Below are positions 1 through 13,000 of a stretch of DNA of 64,000 nt, piece by piece. The stretch is from Patiria miniata (lineage: Eukaryota; Echinodermata; Asteroidea; Valvatida; Asterinidae): NCBI RefSeq assembly GCF_015706575.1, contig NW_024037059.1, forward strand, positions 39,345,058 to 39,409,057. Reading direction: 5' to 3'. A program made the translations under genes and the position numbers. Under the pieces are notes generated by a model. That model was not told where the DNA came from, did not search any database, and saw only the letters and a list, made by a program, of their open reading frames with translations. Each line of letters opens with the position of its first letter. The first letter of the stretch is position 1.

Positions 1-303
1 TGGCACATGTGCAGCAGGGTATGACCTGGCATCTGGTGGGTATGGGCTAGGCTCTGGAGGATAGGTGTCATCAGCTGCAGGTTGTGAGGTTATAATCTTC
101 TCTGGAGGGTTGGATGGTGGGTACTCATCTGTACGAGGTGCAGTGGGCGCTGTCATGATTACCTCGGGATGGAGGCCTTATGGGTTGGCGCCGATGATTC
201 TGGGGAAGGGGGGGGGGCGGAAGCAAAACAAGGTATATTTAAAGGTAGCTAGAGAATCATGAAATCTGTTCCTACAGATACTCATCCTCAATGCATTGGT
301 TAC

Positions 304-545
304 CGGCGACCCTTACGTAGGACTAGACCCTAGACCAATCCAGACACGTTATTACGTACTTCTATCGCGGATGCCCCCTTCAATGGCGAAAGCATTGTGC
401 TAGCTATTGTTCAGATTAATCCACCATGGAGCAGAAACTTTGCCCAATAGCTCATACAGGCCTACATTGTCTTCGCCATTGAAGGGGCCTCCTGACATAC
501 AGTATGGGCCCGGATTGGTCCACCGAGTCCTTACGATTCCTCAGT
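304..545. repeat. Foldback at window start
   Basis: CCTTACGTAGGACTAGACC, GACCAATCC and CCCCTTCAATGGCGAA on the left are answered in reverse order by TTCGCCATTGAAGGGG, GGATTGGTC and CGAGTCCTTACG on the right. About 240 bp in total, no coding frame. Probably a degraded MITE. Confidence 0.45.
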
Positions 546-1090
546 GGACGGATTGTTCTGCATGATTCAATACGTGTGTCGCCGCAGCAGGACGGATATT
601 TGGGGCATATAATTGTTTTTACTTACCGTCTCAATTAACGCCTCGTCCACGCCTGTCGACGGTATTTCACACACAAAAAATGACTAGCTTTCCAGTCACT
701 ATAACTGAGAATGAGAACAAGCAGATTTTAACACAAAATGGCGCTCTTCACGGCCAAATGAACTACCTTCCATTGAGAGTACTGGCTAAACTAATTTGTT
801 GTGACCGTTTTGTCGTGTTAATGTTTAATTTCTGCTCAGTGCGGATGATCTCATGATCTGTGAAGCACTGAGTTGAACTTTTGGACCTTATCCCATGGTA
901 CACCACCAACGCGTACGTAAATGTATTTGAATTTTTTGTTATAGGGTCAAGTGTTAGATATCACTTTTGTGGGAAAATTAGCCCTTTTGAAGTATGGCCG
1001 ACAATAGGAGGGCGCTTTTGGTTTGGGTATCAAAAACAAAGACTTTATCGAAATCAAATAGCGCCCCCATTTTGTCTGCCATACCTTATA

Positions 1091-1581
1091 CCGGGTGAGT
1101 TAAAAAAAAAAAAAAAAAAGGAAACCCAAATGTCGAGACCATTGTTTTAGTGAAGTTCTGCATGTAGCACTTTGAAAAAAACTCAAATACGAGAGCCCAA
1201 TTCATATGCTTTCTTTTAGTTCGAATCACTCATGTACTTTTCAAGTTACGGAATTTTAAAAGCAACCACCGTTTTAAAGTTCTGTCCACGGATCACAAAA
1301 AGGGAAGTGTTCTTTCAGCAAAACAAAACAAAAATCACCTGTGTGAATTGTTGTCGTTTTGCTAAAAGAACGCACGTCCTTTATTGGGGGTGATCCGTGG
1401 ACGGAACTTTAAAACGGTGGTTGTGTTTAAAATTCCGTAACTTTTGAATGATTCTTGTACTAAAAGAAAGCTTATATGAATTGGGTTTTCATATCCTAGA
1501 TTTTGAAAGTGCTACATGCAGAACTTCACTAAAACAATAGTCCCTACATCTAAATTCCGCGGGTTTTTTTTACTCACCCTG
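1091..1581. mobile_element. Long-arm palindromic MITE, copy 1
   Basis: A 491-bp near-perfect palindrome with ends CCGGGTGAGT and ACTCACCCTG. Each arm is about 240 bp and carries the same landmarks in reverse: TTGTTTTAGTGAAGTTCTGC, TTACGGAATTTTAAAA, and a CCACGGATCAC core next to a short loop of A/C-rich sequence. TA precedes the left end; the right flank has drifted. It has no coding capacity and is clearly related to the copy at 8961-9472. Confidence 0.85.
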
Positions 1582-2549
1582 AATACCTTAATATCAATAT
1601 TGGCGATGATACAAGCAGCGCAGGAAAAGCCACTCTATATAATTATGTGCTCAGAATTATCTAAATAGTTTGCTAAGATACCATGTTGACTATCAGCTAG
1701 CTTAAATTGTGTGGAAAGAGGGCAGGGATCATTGAACGGAACTTGTGAAATATTACAGGTGTTCTAAACTGCACGACTACCTAAAAACTAGGTGAGATTT
1801 ATGAAGAGGCTTTCCGTTACAAAATTGGATCTGTAGCTGTTTCATCACGTACAATGACCTTGTTATTCTGTTTTGCAGAGTGGGTTTGCAGATGGAACGT
1901 GTAAAATAAAGAGTCAATTACTAATTTACTCATTCCAAGCAGGATGCAATTTTATTTCGTTTAAGAAAAATACTCGAAACTGTTACAATAACCTGGGCAT
2001 ATTCAACACGTCAGAAATAAACATTTATTTTTACACTTTCTAATGCATTTACTAGAAAGTTGCTTAATCGTATCGAACTTTAGTTTTAGCCACATATCGG
2101 ACAAGAGAGAAAATATGGCGGCAAAGACAATCCACCAAAAATGTTTAATTCACAATACAAAGTGTAACAGATTTACAAATTGTATACAGTTGATAACTGG
2201 TAATTACAAATGAACGAAAACAAGCCACCCATGAATATGAACAATCTATATCTGATACACAAACATACATCATTTAAATAGAAAAGAATGTTAATTTGAA
2301 CGCGTAAACAGATTCCCAATGCAGCAGCGTGTAACAACAACAAAATGTTTACAAAACGTAACAAAACAAAAAAAAAAGAATCAAACAGAAAAACAGACAC
2401 ATTTTATGCAGTCAATAAAAGCAGACCAACAGAAAAAAGTATAATAATTAATACATTAATACGAACATTCTGAACAACAAAACAAAACATCACCTCATAA
2501 CGAAAATATCAAAATGTCCATAAAATGTTACTAAAAACCTACAGAAAAC

Positions 2550-2612
2550 GCATGGCTACGGCGACGCATGCGCATACCAGAAACCGGAGACTTTTTTGTT
2601 TGGCCTAAAACA
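2550..2612. mobile_element. Solo end of the GTCTCCGG inverted-repeat family
   Basis: ATGGCTACGGCGACGCATGC followed by GCATACCAGAAACCGGAGAC, T-run and GGCCTAAA matches the right end of the element at 33545-33930. No partner end was found nearby on the left, so this is a truncated copy. An open frame of 119 codons just to the right has no recognisable protein similarity. Confidence 0.45.
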
Positions 2613-3943
2613 AAAGAATCATTCCTATTGTGCAAAAAAAACAGTTAAAATGAGGTATGCATTTTTACCACACACCCCGCTACCAATAAATCAATTACGT
2701 TTTGTAGCGGATTCCATGATGTTTGCTATAGAACTGATGCGTATAGCAGCCATCTTAGAGGGCATCTTGTTTGTTATTTTAATTCACAGAATAAACAACG
2801 AATGCATCGAAGGTTCATTCGTGCATATCACAGAACAACAAGGGCACTGCCCTCTACGGTGGCCGCTACGCATGAGGTTCATAGTGCCGTACTGTAGTGT
2901 AAACTATGGCCAACTTCGGGCAAGGACCATTAGTCGACTAGTGGTTGATTTGTGACGTACCTTACGCCTGCGCACTGATAGCAACGTGCGAACGTCTCTA
3001 GTCAAACGCTGGTCAAAATGTCATCGCAAAACTTCTGGATCCTTGCTCTCTGCTAGCGTTATGAATGCGCGCGGCTATTGGTTACCAGCGAAGCAACCAA
3101 CCCCAGTAGGCTGGTTCCAAATAGTCGACTAGCGTAGTCAACCACCGTTGACTAGACAGAGTTCGGGCAAACGTTAGTTAACCATTGGTCATCTATAGTC
3201 CTTGCGCGAACTTGGCCTATTCTGACAGATGAACATCTAGAAAACAGAGCACCGAGTTGTCGTCCTGTGAGCTGCATGATCGAGACGTTAGGCTTCCAGC
3301 ATCCTCATCCGTAAAACCGAGCACCACCTTGCGTCTAAAGGGTAAGTAAGAAATGAGAATAAAATGCATCAAGGGAGTTCGATTTTGTGTGTGATTCTAT
3401 CTTACTCTCACAGTGGCATCAAAGTCATATTTAAAATGCACTTCCTTCTATCCACCAGGACGGTGGTATATCTGACCCACCTGCGAGTTGATTGGAGTCA
3501 GGAGTGCCAATTACGCTGTGCAACGTGCGTCTGAGGGGCATCTGATCGGAGATTATTGACCCAGCTAGGAGTCGCATACACATCAATCAAGGTCAGCACC
3601 ATCAGGTGAGGTGTTTAAAACCTATTGTATAGAGGTTCGAAAAAAATAATATTGAGTTTGAAAAACAAATTGAGCATGATATAGGTTGTATAGTGTGTAA
3701 TACATTATAATAGTGAACACTGAAAACTAACAAAATAAGTATTTCCTAACAAAATTGCAACTGTTTCTCAGTCTCAGATTCATGTCTTTTCAACATTTTT
3801 GCAAGTGGCGTCAGGATGCAACATTCTGTCCGAAACGTATTTTCAACTGAGCGTGTTTTCATAAGGAAAAACAGTATCGTCATCAAAATAATCTACCAAA
3901 CTAAAGAAAAACTAGGTCAAGGGTTGAGTTTTTACTCTTACCT

Positions 3944-4008
3944 TCAATAGATTACAGAGGCACTTGCTTCATAGCGGATCAGCGCGTAGCACACCGTCCA
4001 TCGAAAAC
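3944..4008 (-). CDS. Putative C-terminal tail exon with stop
   Basis: After an AG at 4009-4010, phase 1 reading adds about 20 residues (starting FRWTVCYALIRY) and a TGA at 3944-3946. Four bases after the stop is a good donor, AAG|GTAAGAG, so further untranslated exons probably lie to the left. An alternative upstream AG (CAACAG near 4019-4024) gives a different short tail in another frame. The tail has no recognisable domain and is the least certain part of the gene model. Confidence 0.35.
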
Positions 4009-7000
4009 CTATGTGAAACTGTTGGCAAAAACAAACTGGGAAACAAAAAAGGTGACGCCAAGCGCTAACAGCTGCAACGCTCTCGCCAGCGCGCCGCCTC
4101 TGTGAGATGTTTTGACTCTGATGGTCCCTATATAAAGCGATCGAGATAGACTCGCTGAGCACTACTCACGGGCTGAGATGTAGCAGTACAAGCTGCCAAG
4201 CGTGAAGTATCCTTCCTCGCTGCCAGCACCACCACCGGTGTCACCGAAGCGTAGCTGGACCACCGGGAGAACATCGGAGCGATAGTCAATTAGGGTAGCG
4301 GCGTCCTCGAGCCAGGAGGCTTGCTCCGCGTCGCAGTTACACTTCTCGCTGGAATCTGATGAGCATATAAAAAAATCAAAAATCAAAGGAATTTCTGATC
4401 AACCGTTCATTTGTACACCAAAAAGTCCCTGCCCAATTAATCAGGTTCAGGGTCAAAACCGACACTTTGCTTGGTCAGAATGACACTTCTGCCAAGGTTG
4501 CCAGGTCAAAATGACCCGGAAAATGAGTATAAGAGGAGGTCATTTTGACCAGAATAAGGGTCAATTCTGACCCTGAAATGTGTCAAGTTTGACGTTGAAA
4601 AGTGTCAAATTTGACCCTAAAAGTGTCAATTTGACCTTGACAAGTGTTAATTTTGACCTTGATGAGTGTAAATTTTGACCTTGACGAGTGTAAATTTTGA
4701 CCCTGAAAAGTGTTAATTTTGAACCTGACAGGTGTCAAATTTGACCCTGAAAAGTGTCAATTTTGACCTTGGAAAGTGTTAATGTTGACCCTGAAAAGTG
4801 TCAATTTTGACCCTCAAAAGTGTCAGGCTAAATAGAATCCAGATGCCTGGTCAATCCGACCAGAGACTGTTTTTGTCAACGGCTGCCTCTCGAGTTATAA
4901 AGGACTTACCCTGGCAACTGCCGTCGACGCCACAGCTGCAGTAGCCGCTCTGCAGCGGCCCTCCATTGGCACTGCCCCAGTAGTCCTGACTCTGGCCGTC
5001 AAACGATACCCACCAACTGGTACCACTCTTCAAGAGTTTAGCGTCTGGTTAAAAAGAAATGGTGAGACACTTGTCATTCAAAGAAAATAACAAGAAACTG
5101 CCGTCAGCAACAGGTAAATTTCTGTGCCTAATAATGAACACGACCTTCTGTGACGTGGATGCATGCATGGACGTGGACCCCTTGTTCACGTAATATATGG
5201 ACGTGCCACTTTTGAAGCAGTGACTTCTGTTTGGTAATGAGGTGTACAGGTAGTCTCATAACTAAAGACTTTCTAAGTCATTATCTTTGTGGAGCGCTGT
5301 GGTCGAATGGTTACGGTGGTCAACTCACGTGCCGTGGTACATATTGGCTCAAATCCTGACGGGGAACATTGTGCTTGTGTTCTTGGGCAAGACACTTCAC
5401 TACGACAGCCTCCCTCCACCCCGGAGTATAAATGGGAACCTGTGAAGGTATAGAGACCAGAATGCGCTGATCTCGAGCTGCTGATCTCGTGGCCTGATGA
5501 ACAGAGGTAATAACTGTGAAGCCCTTTGAGACCTTTGGTATAAAGCGCCACAGTACCGCATTATGAGCCAGCTTATAGCTTAGAAGCTGCTGATAACAGA
5601 CTTACTGTAGCACTCGTACTTAATGTCCTGTACGCATGTCTGATAGTAGTCTGCGTCCGGGAGAGTAAACTGTGCCTGTAGCTGAGCCACGTCCATGTTC
5701 TCGTACAGGACGGATCGAATGAAGGAGCCCGCCGAACCCTCACCGGCGACGTGTGTGCGAGACTCGCTGTCGTGGCTGAGTTTAATCCGGGCGTGAGTGG
5801 AGTTGAAGGTCACATTGCACTCAGCTGTACATCAAAGGGAAGGAGATGCTCATGGTCATGTTGGGTTTTTTTTTAAATGGGACTTTGTGTCTGAATATTT
5901 GTTTCCTTTCAAAACCGGCACTATAACAGGCTTCTGTATTTGAATGGAACAGATCGACTTGCGGATGATTAAAAACCCAGACACTTTAATATCTCATCTC
6001 ACAACTGAAACTTTAGTTGTCTTAACGGAGGAGTCGGGTTGGCCTAGCGGTGCTTTCCTCACCTAGCTTCCACCGCTGTGATGACCCAGGTTAGACTCCT
6101 GCCTAGCAGCCTGGGCCAATACGCGGATTGGGTTTTCAGTCCCTCCATGATTTAGTGGGATTTCCTCAGAACATTCTTCTGAGATTTTCCTCCCACATCT
6201 AAAACTGGAATTTCTTCACATTGTCTACTGGGCCCCATGGTGGAAACAGTGAACTCCACTGAATAGGCTACTCAGTTAAAAGAAGAATTAAACAATGTGT
6301 ACCTTCATATCTGTACTTTAACCGTAGTCTTGAACTGAACTCAACCTTAAAAAAGATGCCATTGGTGAGTACAGTTGTTTTGGTGGCGTAAGGCGGAAAA
6401 TTGAACGATCTGTTTTGTTAAAGAAGCAATGACGTTGAACCGTGTGTGAAATCTAACTACAGGGTATACAATGTTAATGTTGCAATGTGATGTTAAAGAC
6501 GCAGCTTGTATTATCACTATAACGAGAGGACCAAACTCACCTACGAATGCATTTACAGGGCCACTCCCATCCGCATCAACGAGATAGTAACCATCGTCTG
6601 TGGCTCCGCCCTGTTTGGCATCATAACATGTCTGCACCTGCGACCCAACTGAGAGGGGGGAGGGAGAGAAAGCCAAAAAAATGTGGTATTAAATTCTCAA
6701 AACTTGGTTTAAAGCATTATTTTGCAAGTTTGGAGGAGGAACATTTACGGGTCTTCTTATCTCGATTTCTCATTTGTGTGTTGACACTGTTGTCTTGCCT
6801 TTGAAAAGGACAATAGTGGGATGTTGTGGTTCAATTACGGTGTTCGACTTGTGTGCTGTAGTACATGGGTTCGAAATCTTGACGGGGAACATGGTCCTTG
6901 TTATCTTGAGCAAGGCACTTTACCATTATTGCTTTGTCCTTCGGATGGGACGTAAAGCCGTAGGTCCCGTGTGTTAGGCATATATAATGCACGTTAAAGA

Positions 7001-10000
7001 AGTACCGGCAGTAACACCTATCGCAAAGAGGGTCTTCCCCTACATTCCGGCAGTGGCTGCAATATGCGCTGCAGCACCTTGTAAACCCTGTAAAAAGGTG
7101 CTACATAATGGGTATTTCTCATAACTTCATTCACCTATCTTTGAAAGTTGGAATAATTACCAGCGCCTCGAGTACCTAATTGTTGGTAAAAACGTGCGCT
7201 ATAGAAGACTCCGGTATTACTCAACTACACGGGATTGTGATTCAGGAGATCATCCAAGTCAGAAATTTCCTTTCTTGGATGTTCTCAATCAATTGATTGC
7301 ACCGACCAACCAATCTAGGATAAAACAGTACACAATGCAAAACTCAAGTCCGCACCTCTCTCGTAGCACTTCAAAGTCCCCAGGGTAATAATCGCTCTTT
7401 TATTGCTGCTGGTTTTTCCAATTCGGACCTGCGAGACCGGAAGTTCACCCTGGTCGGTGAGGTACCCCTTGTCCTCCTTCCAAGACGTGGAACCGCTCCC
7501 GCAGTTGCAAGAGTCGGAAGTTTGGTAGCAGGAGCCGGTAGGTCCGCAGGCGCATGCGTAGGCCTCCGTTGTTCCGGACCAGTGGGTCATACTTGTGCCA
7601 TCGTGGGTCGCCCACCAAGCGTACAAATTGTTGCCACTGTACATTTTGAATTCTAACAGGGGAAAAAGGGACCCAACCAAAAAACAGAAGAAGTAGTTTT
7701 AAGGTGGGTACGGAGCAGGATAAAAGTAATTTTTAAGACTTCGTTCGAGAAAGTTGGAACATCTTTATTAGTTTGAGAACCTTTCCGAAAATATTGAATG
7801 CCTTTCTATGAAGTAGACAACAAGGCAACATTAATAATGTTAAGCAATCGACTATCGGATTTCATTAACTACTCTGTCTTTTTTTTAGCGTCTTGATGCC
7901 TTATAACCACATCTTACTACTGCACTGAAGTCCTAAGTACTGGGTGCAGGCCGTCGAAGCTCCGACCAGACTAGCAAGCGAGGCTAGGCTAGCTCCGTCC
8001 GAGTAGGCGATATCTTTGGCAAAATCCCCAGCTTTAGGGTACTCTGCGATCTCATTGTCCCCTTCGAAGTTGTGCCCAATTTCCATGGTGACTGCGTTTT
8101 TTACTGTGCTGAAATCACAGTGAACTGAAAGAGAAAAGTTTCCATTGTCAATTTGTACACGGCACCTTCTGAGAAAATTAATTTCCCTAAAATGCAAGTC
8201 TGACTTTTCGATTTCCAACAATCAAATATGTTGAGCTGCATATGAGAACTGGTACTCGCCAAAGCGTTCTGAAAAGTAATCAGTACTTGGCTGAGGATTT
8301 TTTTCGGAAAGATGATGACATCATCTTAGAAGTAACAAACTTGTTACTTAGTAACTTTGCTTCGGTATTTTTATGTTGGTTATTCATTGGGGCGGAATGT
8401 TACATTGTTACATTGTCTGGTACCCAGGGGAAGTGTTGGTTATTACCTAGTACAGGTTGTAGGGCTCCGGCTCCATCTGGGTCCAGTAAGTAATATCCAT
8501 CGGTTGAATAGCCGGCAGTCTGAGCAGCTAAACAAGACGTCGGTAGAGCAGCGGCTGAGGAAGACAAGTAATTGCAAAAAATCTCTCAAATTGAAGTAAC
8601 CTTTGTTTACGTTATTGATGCATCCAGCTTTAACCAGCCAATTGTGTAAGAGAACAATAAATCAAACACACAATTAAAGCAATGCAATTCAAGTTTCATA
8701 TATATTCTTCAAAATGTTGTTCTGATAATTTTGCCTCGCGCTCACTGAAGAACGCGTCCAAGCTACTCACATGACTCCATGCACACAAGGCTGCCTAATG
8801 TGAAGGTCGCAGAGTTTGAAGAATCGATGTCACCAATCTTCAGGGTTTTCACCGGCAGTTTGCTGTAGGCAGACAGATAAATGCAGTGTGTAAAGACGAC
8901 TCACATTGGACTCTCAAATTTCAAAATGGTTCCAGTGCAATTAGATGCAGCAGGTGTATACAGGGTGAGTAAAAAAAAGAAACCCAAATGTCGGGACCCA
9001 TTGTTTTAGTGAAGTTTTGCATATAGCACTTTCAAAATCTAGTTTATGTAAGCCCAATTCACAAGCTTTCTTAGTAAAAGAATCATTAAAAAATCACTCA
9101 TGTACTTTTCAAGTTACGGAATTTTAAAATCAACCACCTTGTTGAAGTTCTGTCCACGGATCACAAAAAGGTAAATGTTCTTTCAGCGAAACGAAAACAA
9201 ATCACATATATAGGGATGTGTTTAAATTGTTTTCGTTTTGCTGAAAGAAGGCAAACCTCTTTTGTGATCCGTGGACAGAACTTTAAAACGGTGGTTGTGT
9301 TTAAAATTCCGTAACTTCAAAAGTACATGAGTGACTTAAATGATGCTTGTACTAAAAAAACTAAGGAATTGGGCTTTCATATCTTAGATTATGAAAGTGC
9401 TACATGCAGACCTTCACTAAAACAATGGTCCCGACATTTGGGTTTCGGGGTTGTTGTTTTTTACTCACCCTGTACAGAAAGGGTTTTAGGTGCTCACTAT
9501 AAATAGCCCACTAAAGCACCTGCTGTAAGCACTGACCTGTTGTCGGTAATGAAACCTCCGTCGTATGCAAGCTCGTCCTCGCCCCAGTCGGAATTGCACT
9601 TGTTTCCGTCGATGCAATTCCCCGCCTGACCACACCGGCAGCCGCTGGCCCCCGCCGGGTCCGCCCCTGCCCAGTACGTCATCTGTTCATCGTTGTGAGA
9701 CTCCCACCAGACGTACTGTGTGTTACCATTAGAACTCCAGATCCTGGCATTGGAACTCACGTAGTAGAGGGATTGGTGGCAGAATTGAGAGGCGGCGGCC
9801 AGACTGGCTATCTCGGCTGAGGAAAGACCAAAATGGAATTCAGATTCAAATATCGTCACACCCAATCTTTAGTTTCTACAGTTTGTTAGATTGTTTCAGC
9901 AAAACTTAGGCCCATAACCTCCGATGGGTGCATACCTATGTTCCCCAATACCTATGTTCCCCAACCCTAACCCGAACCCTTACCATCAAATCTAACCCTA

Positions 10001-13000
10001 ACCCTAAAGAATTTTGGGGAACATGTAGGTATTGGGGAACGCGGTTCCCCCCCCCCCCCTCCTCACTGATCTATACAACCCGGCTTCTCAAGGAGTATTT
10101 CTTCAACGTGTTAATGACTCTCGAACTTTGTCCGTACCTTTTATGAATATACAAAGAGCTGGGCGTATACACAATCCGCTCATCACAATTAACTATTTTT
10201 TCCAAAAACTAAGAGCAAATCAAGCTTAGTAAAATATCAAGCTGAAGGACTATAGTGGCCTACTTGATTTTAAGTCCAAACTTGGTGCTTGGTACTTGGT
10301 GGGTTCTTCTCCTAAGGACTTCCACAAGGGAGTATAACTAGGAGGCCAGAAAAACCGGGGCAAACCCCTTCTCTTAGCGTGTTACTGGGTTCTTTTACGT
10401 GCGTTAGGCCTTATACAACACACGGGTACTCGGCGGCTAACCCACACTTTGGGCAATCGACTACAGAATTTACAAACCAAAAACCACATCCGCATATATC
10501 AAACCGCTCTTCAAGCTTTAAGTTGCCAGCTTTCCTTAAAGTCCATGAACCAAACCGGTCTGGGTCAATCAGAGAGCACTTACCAATGTCCACATTGTAC
10601 GAATAGGTGATTGTATGAACATTTGATCCTGCGGCGGTGTATGTTCCGGTCAGGGCGGTTGCATTCAGATAGACTTGGCCGGGTTTGTCATGAGGAATCT
10701 GTTAAAATGTTTGACCAAAATCAGCAAGGAGTAAGTATAGCGACACTGATGGGAGACCATTGGTAAAACAGGGAAACGTAGGTTTTATTCACACCGTTAA
10801 AACGTCTAGCTATATATGTCGTCATCTATTCACCCCGTTTAAACGTGTAGGCCTAGTACTTTCGACACATTTTCACCTTGTTCATAATCAAACACCGAGC
10901 TCTTCCGTTCAAACGTTTAGCTCGTTCGTCATCTTTTGGCCCCGTTCAAACGCTTCGTCATCTTTTCACATCCTTCAAACGTTTAGCTTTTCCGTTCAAA
11001 CATTTGTCTTTCGTGACGTTTCGCCACGTTCAAATGTTTAGCTCTTCCGTCATATTTTCTCCTCAGTTCAATGTTTAGCTCTTTCGTAATCTTTTTACCT
11101 CCTTCAAACGTTTAGCTCTTTCGCGATCTTTGCACCCCGTTTAAACGTTTTATTTCGTAATGAACTTGTTAGTTTTTTGTTGTACAAAAGAACGATAACA
11201 AATAGTTACCACTGTGTATGCCCCGTCGTTCTGTATCCGACTGAAGTAACAGTACACAGGGAAGCCGTTACCAGTGCCTCCTGGGTAAATCCAATGGTAA
11301 CCATCCACCGTATTACCTGCTGTCTTGTAGTCCAAACAAGTCGTGTAGGCTGTCCAGGGGGAAAATTTTAACAAACAAAAGGGACATTCTGTCACGAGGC
11401 CATTGTTTATCTCCGGTGTAAGGATCATGAAACGACTGAGAATATTTCTACTACCCAATTGGATGTATGGGATGCTAGTCCATTGCAGGTTGCTCCCCAG
11501 CTAATGCCGGTACCCATTTATACTCCTGGGTGGAGAGAGGCAAGTGGGGGTGAAGTGGCTTATGACCAGCATCTGGATTCGAACCCCGACCCTCTGATCG
11601 TGAGTCACGAACCCTAACCACTTTAGGCCACACTCCCCACGAAAAATAAAGGTATATCAGTTAATCAGCTGGTGGGTTGGTCAGTTAGTCAATTTGATCA
11701 AGTTTCTGTTTTGTTTGTCTGTCATTCTGCGGATCGATTAGTCAACAACTGACTCAATTATCAAGACATCAATCAATCCAGGGATTTTTTTTTTATTAAT
11801 AAATCAAAACTCAGTGATGTGTGTTCAACTTTGCGTCATCGGGAAAACAATGGTTGGTAGATCCAAAACAAAAATTCCTTTCCTTCTCAAAATCAAATTC
11901 GATGGTTTCAACACAGTTTTTCCCCAAAGCTTCAGATTTTTGTGGTTTTTTTTGTAATGCAGTAAAAACATCATTTTAACCACCGGAAGGTTTACTCATT
12001 TAAGTGACGTTTTCTCTCCCATCATCTCGTGTGATTCCCGTTTTACATTTACAACCCGATTCTGGAAAAAGTCAAAAACATATTGTTATTAATCCGTGAC
12101 TTTTAAATACGCATTCATTTTTTCCCCGCTTGTTCTGCAAAGTTGGCCATAAATTTTGTTTAGCAAAAAAAATGATGGTTACTTTTAACTTACCAAAAAA
12201 AAAAGATGGTTACTTTTTACTAAGGGGCCTACCAAAAAAGATGGTTACTTTAACTTACCATTGCTGAAACCGCAGTAAACACCGTCGTAAGTGACCGGGT
12301 TGGATGTAACCGCTATCATGTAGAAACCTGGGGTGGTTTTACCAGCGTTGTACCAAAAAGTGCAGTTGTCGGCAACTAAAAGTTGACAAGTAAAAAAACA
12401 GTCAGATAAATTGTATCCTTCTGACTTGGTTTCAGTTAAATACAAGTTACACGAGTGCAAAGTATGATGTGACGTAGAGTCGCAGAGTCGGAGGTTTTGT
12501 TCACCGACTCCCGACCGGCGGCAATATTTTTTTATTTGCAGCATACATCACATCACCAACCCTAACATGAATATTTATCAAGCTGTGTGGATGGAAGACA
12601 CTTATGTTCTCGTAGTGTTTTCCCTTCAATTAAGTTATCCCTACCAACAAAAGTATGCAATGAAAATGGACATGGGTTTGAACTATGGATTTTGTGATCC
12701 CAGTGGCATATCCAGCATTTTGATGTCGGGGGGGGGGGGGTCCTCAGAACATAAAAAAAATGTTAATTGAAGATTTGAAACCAAGTTTGATATACCTATT
12801 CTCTCTCCATACAGCTCGACACGAAGAGCTGGATAGTTATCAGACCAGCTCTGAGGATTTATCTTCAAGAATCGTGTGAAAAGGGGAACGGGTAGGAAGG
12901 CTGTCGCTCCCGTATTTCCATCCACGCTGTTACCAGTAAACAACTAGAAAAAATAATAATAAAGGGGCCATTACATGTATTTTTTTTCTTAATGCCATCC

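Larger units (their letters stand above)
1..3943. other. Non-coding left flank
   Basis: No exon-like open frame with recognisable similarity. It contains a foldback (304-545), palindromic MITE copy 1 (1091-1581), AT-rich sequence (1.9-2.5 kb), a solo MITE end (2550-2612) and a GC-richer patch (2.85-3.6 kb) with plus-strand splice-like signals. The 3' UTR exons of the discoidin/fibrinogen gene probably lie here. Confidence 0.6.

Noticed and set aside
2596..2955. 119-codon plus-strand open frame
   Set aside because: It begins next to a solo MITE end, has no recognisable similarity and unremarkable composition.
6830..6900. tRNA gene
   Set aside because: Box A and B-like words are present in several places (also 5300, 6040, 49190, 54960), but no cloverleaf closes and a SINE body follows each.
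9959..10013. Telomere-like AACCCTAACCC stretch
   Set aside because: It is short, imperfect and part of a small inverted repeat with GTTCCCCAAT arms; CCCTAAC also forms the ends of the local TTAA MITEs. It is not a telomere.
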